Origin: Parvularculaceae bacterium UBA4496
GTDB lineage: Bacteria > Pseudomonadota > Alphaproteobacteria > Caulobacterales > Parvularculaceae
Reading direction: 5' to 3'
DNA length: 16,588 nucleotides
Assembly: GCA_002388885.1 (NCBI GenBank)
Contig: DGNI01000061.1
Coordinates: 2,192 to 18,779 of the forward strand
Shown here: one piece after another, positions 14,459-16,588 of the stretch
How positions within the stretch are numbered: the stretch's first letter is position 1
Layout of the letters: each line of letters opens with the position of its first letter
The notes under the pieces: model-generated
Told to the model about the DNA's origin: nothing
The model's input: the letters and a program-made list of their open reading frames with translations, nothing else
The model's database searches: none
Translations under genes and position numbers: made by a program

Positions 14459-16588
14459 TTATTCCGCTGCCTGGCTGGCGTCGTAATGCGGCGCTTCGGG
14501 CTTTTCCTTGCCGGTCAGCACATGCGCCTCCTTGCGGATGAACTGCGGCAGGCGGACTTTTGCGTTTTCCCGGCGGGGGAAAGTCGCGCAGGCGACGGTG
14601 CCTTTGCCCGGCTGGCTGGCAAGCGCGAGAATACCGCCCTGCATATCCATTAGCGAGCGGGACAATGCGAGGCCGAGGCCGGACCCGTTTCGCGTGCGGG
14701 AGAAATGATTTTCTGCAAGCTCAAACGGCGCGCCGAGTTTGGCGAGTTGCGCGCGGTCAATCCCGGAGCCGGAGTCCGCAACGATTACAGTGACGCCGTC
14801 AAGGTCGGCCTCGGCGGTCAGCGTCACCTCGCCGCCGCTGGCGGTGAATTTCAGTGCGTTGGAAAGAAGGTTCAAAATCACCTGTTTGACGGCGCGGCTG
14901 TCGGCCCAGACCGGGGGCGCATGCCCAACCGAGGCGGTGAGCTTGACGCCGGCGTCGCTGGCGCGTTTCGCCACAAGGCGCACGCTTTCGTTGAGAATGC
15001 GCTCAAGCTCCATACGCTTCGGCTCGAGCGTCAGGCGTCCGGCCTCGATCTTCGACATGTCGAGAATGTCGTCGATCAGTTCGAGCAGGTGCCGTCCGCT
15101 CGACAGGATATCGCCCACATATTCCTTGTATTTGATATCGCCGAGCGGCCCGTAAAGTTCCGACTGCATCACTTCGGAAAACCCGTTGATGGCGTTCAAG
15201 GGCGTTCGCAGTTCATGGCTCATATTGGCGAGGAATTCGCTTTTGGAACGGCTCGCTTCTTCGGCGCGGTACTTTTCATACTCGTATTTGCGCAAAGCTT
15301 CCGACAGTTCCTTGCGCGAGCTTTCAAGGTCGTCGACCGTGCGCTCGAGTTCCTTTTCCTTTTTCTTTTGCGCCCAGGCGCGGCGTTTGAGGTCGGTGAC
15401 GTTGGTGGCGACGCAGACGTAACCGCCTTCCGCTGTCTTGCGGCGCGAAACATGCGCCCAGCGCGACCCGGGCAGGGCGACTTCCTGGTTTTCCTGCTGC
15501 TTGTCTTCAAGCGGGCCGAAATGCGCAGCGAGCACATCGCCGGCCACCCCGGCGCAGGTGACGACTTCATCGAGTGTCAGCCCGGCGCGCAACACTTTCG
15601 TCGGGATACGGAAGATCGCCGCGAAGCGCTTGTTCCAGATGGCGAGGCGTTCTTGCGCGTCCCACAGCACGAACGCTTCAGGGATGCTTTCAATAGCGTC
15701 GCGCAGGCGCGTTTCGGCGATGGCCGCGCCCGGCGCCAGCGTTGTCGCGCCGGCGAGATCGAAGGCGACGCCCGAACGGGTGAACCGCGTCGCCTCAAGC
15801 GACGTTCTGAAATAGGCGCGCGCCCAGCCGCCGTCAGGTTCGCGCAACCGCACGACGCCTTCGGAGACGCCGGAAGGCTCGCCGGAAATCACTGCAACCG
15901 CGGTGCGCAAGTCCTGAGGATGCACCAGTGCGGAAATCTCGCGCAATGTCAGCTTGCGGTCGCGGGACGACAGCCCCAAAGGCTGCAGCAGTGACTTCGA
16001 CAAATGCACCGTGCGGTCCTTGTGATCGTAGAACCATGGCGAGCAGCGCCCGCCGGCCAGCGCCGCATTGAAATCCGTCAGCGTCGACAGCGCGTGCGCT
16101 GCGCTCGCCGCCGCGCGGGACTGCCGGATGAACGCCGCGACCAGCGAGCCGATCACCAGCGTGATGGCGCCCATGATGACCGCGTAGCTGATCCAGATTG
16201 GTGAGCGGTCATAGATGTCACGCGCCGGCGCCGCGACCAGCAGCGCTTCGCCGTTGTCGAGATGGCGCCAGGCGACGGCGATGTCGCCACCCGGCAAGTC
16301 GAGCCGTGACTGTCCGCTGTCGTCGAGATCGAGCGTGCGCAAACTCGCAATCGGCAAGTCCACAATATCGGTGCGGCCTGCCGCGGTGATGATGTCGCCC
16401 GATTGTGAAAGATGAAACAGCGCCGCATAGCCGCCTGGTCGAACGGCGTTCAGCGTCTCGCGCACCGGCGCGCCGGTCATGATGGAAATGTTGAGCGCCG
16501 CGGCGCCGTCATTGGCGGCCTGCGTCAAACGAATGGCGGTTTCGGTCTCGCGCTGAACGGCCTTTTCATTGAGTTCAAAAACAAAGAG
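14459..16588 (-). CDS. PAS-PAS sensor histidine kinase, PleC/PdhS-like (5' end outside window)
   Basis: The minus-strand frame is open to the window edge, so the N-terminus is missing; 709 residues are visible. A TTG at 16528 is not a convincing start because the frame continues upstream. Visible parts, numbered from the edge: an extracytoplasmic sensor segment, one transmembrane segment (about 131-154), a PAS-like region (about 165-275), a second PAS (about 295-400, ending ATNVTDLKRR), a coiled coil (about 402-440), HisKA with H458 in NMSHELRTPLNAINGFSE, then the ATPase with NLLSNALKF, DSGSGID and NGSGLGLALSRSLM. The phrase KSEFLANMSHELRTPLNAINGFSE and the following LYGPLGDIKYKEYVGDI are typical of the PleC/PdhS group, which regulates the DivK/PleD branch of alphaproteobacterial cell-cycle control. 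An acidic/basic C-terminal extension of about 40 residues follows. Whether it is true PleC cannot be settled without the N-terminus. Confidence 0.93.
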   Translation of the reverse strand, partial: LFVFELNEKAVQRETETAIRLTQAANDGAAALNISIMTGAPVRETLNAVRPGGYAALFHLSQSGDIITAAGRTDIVDLPIASLRTLDLDDSGQSRLDLPGGDIAVAWRHLDNGEALLVAAPARDIYDRSPIWISYAVIMGAITLVIGSLVAAFIRQSRAAASAAHALSTLTDFNAALAGGRCSPWFYDHKDRTVHLSKSLLQPLGLSSRDRKLTLREISALVHPQDLRTAVAVISGEPSGVSEGVVRLREPDGGWARAYFRTSLEATRFTRSGVAFDLAGATTLAPGAAIAETRLRDAIESIPEAFVLWDAQERLAIWNKRFAAIFRIPTKVLRAGLTLDEVVTCAGVAGDVLAAHFGPLEDKQQENQEVALPGSRWAHVSRRKTAEGGYVCVATNVTDLKRRAWAQKKKEKELERTVDDLESSRKELSEALRKYEYEKYRAEEASRSKSEFLANMSHELRTPLNAINGFSEVMQSELYGPLGDIKYKEYVGDILSSGRHLLELIDDILDMSKIEAGRLTLEPKRMELERILNESVRLVAKRASDAGVKLTASVGHAPPVWADSRAVKQVILNLLSNALKFTASGGEVTLTAEADLDGVTVIVADSGSGIDRAQLAKLGAPFELAENHFSRTRNGSGLGLALSRSLMDMQGGILALASQPGKGTVACATFPRRENAKVRLPQFIRKEAHVLTGKEKPEAPHYDASQAAE

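Noticed and set aside
14705..15994. Long open frame (429 residues) on the plus strand opposite the kinase gene
   Set aside because: It is antisense to conserved HisKA and PAS coding sequence, has no ribosome site or recognisable domain, and such long shadow frames are common in G+C-rich DNA.

Overview
The window is G+C-rich, densely packed bacterial DNA and looks chromosomal, from an alphaproteobacterium. The pointers are a DegP-type protease next to an OmpR-type two-component pair and glnE (an order I recall from other alphaproteobacteria), a PleC/PdhS-like sensor kinase, and a short HU protein. The kinase suggests a Caulobacter/Hyphomonas/Parvularcula-like lineage rather than an enteric one, but the sequence alone does not fix the genus. 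I see no tRNA, rRNA, CRISPR array, insertion sequence or phage gene. No gene-free stretch exceeds about 170 bases.

Layout. Positions 1-732 hold the 3' part of a periplasmic Do/DegP protease (end of the protease domain plus two PDZ domains), followed by a large hairpin. An OmpR-family response regulator (871-1557) and its membrane histidine kinase (1565-2989) form a tight pair. A 171-base regulatory stretch with two dyads and a TTGACA element precedes an HU-family nucleoid protein (3161-3445), which ends in a textbook terminator. glnE (3551-6406) comes next and starts a tightly spaced run of four genes: glnE, two related flavoprotein-fold proteins (6426-7763 and 7756-9357), and a GcvT-fold folate-binding-type protein (9354-10541). 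Their junctions are +19, -8 and -4 bases.

Positions 10601-12733 hold a likely envelope-signalling module: a secreted four-EF-hand protein, an ECF sigma factor with a TTG start, a single-span membrane protein in the anti-sigma position, and a membrane-anchored Metal_resist/CnrX-like sensor. The last three genes overlap one another. Facing them on the minus strand, with no base between the two stop codons, is a membrane protein with an internally duplicated YcxB-like unit and a long Pro/Ala/Lys/Gln-rich tail (12734-14356). The window ends in the 3' part of a PAS/PAS sensor histidine kinase (14459-16588, minus strand).

The most novel-looking parts are: (1) the flavoprotein pair coupled to a GcvT-like protein, where the first flavoprotein has lost its dinucleotide-binding glycines; (2) the EF-hand/sigma/anti-sigma/sensor module, which has the layout of a CnrYXH-type system but lacks a recognisable zinc anti-sigma motif; and (3) the duplicated YcxB-like membrane protein. 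Functions proposed for these are inference.
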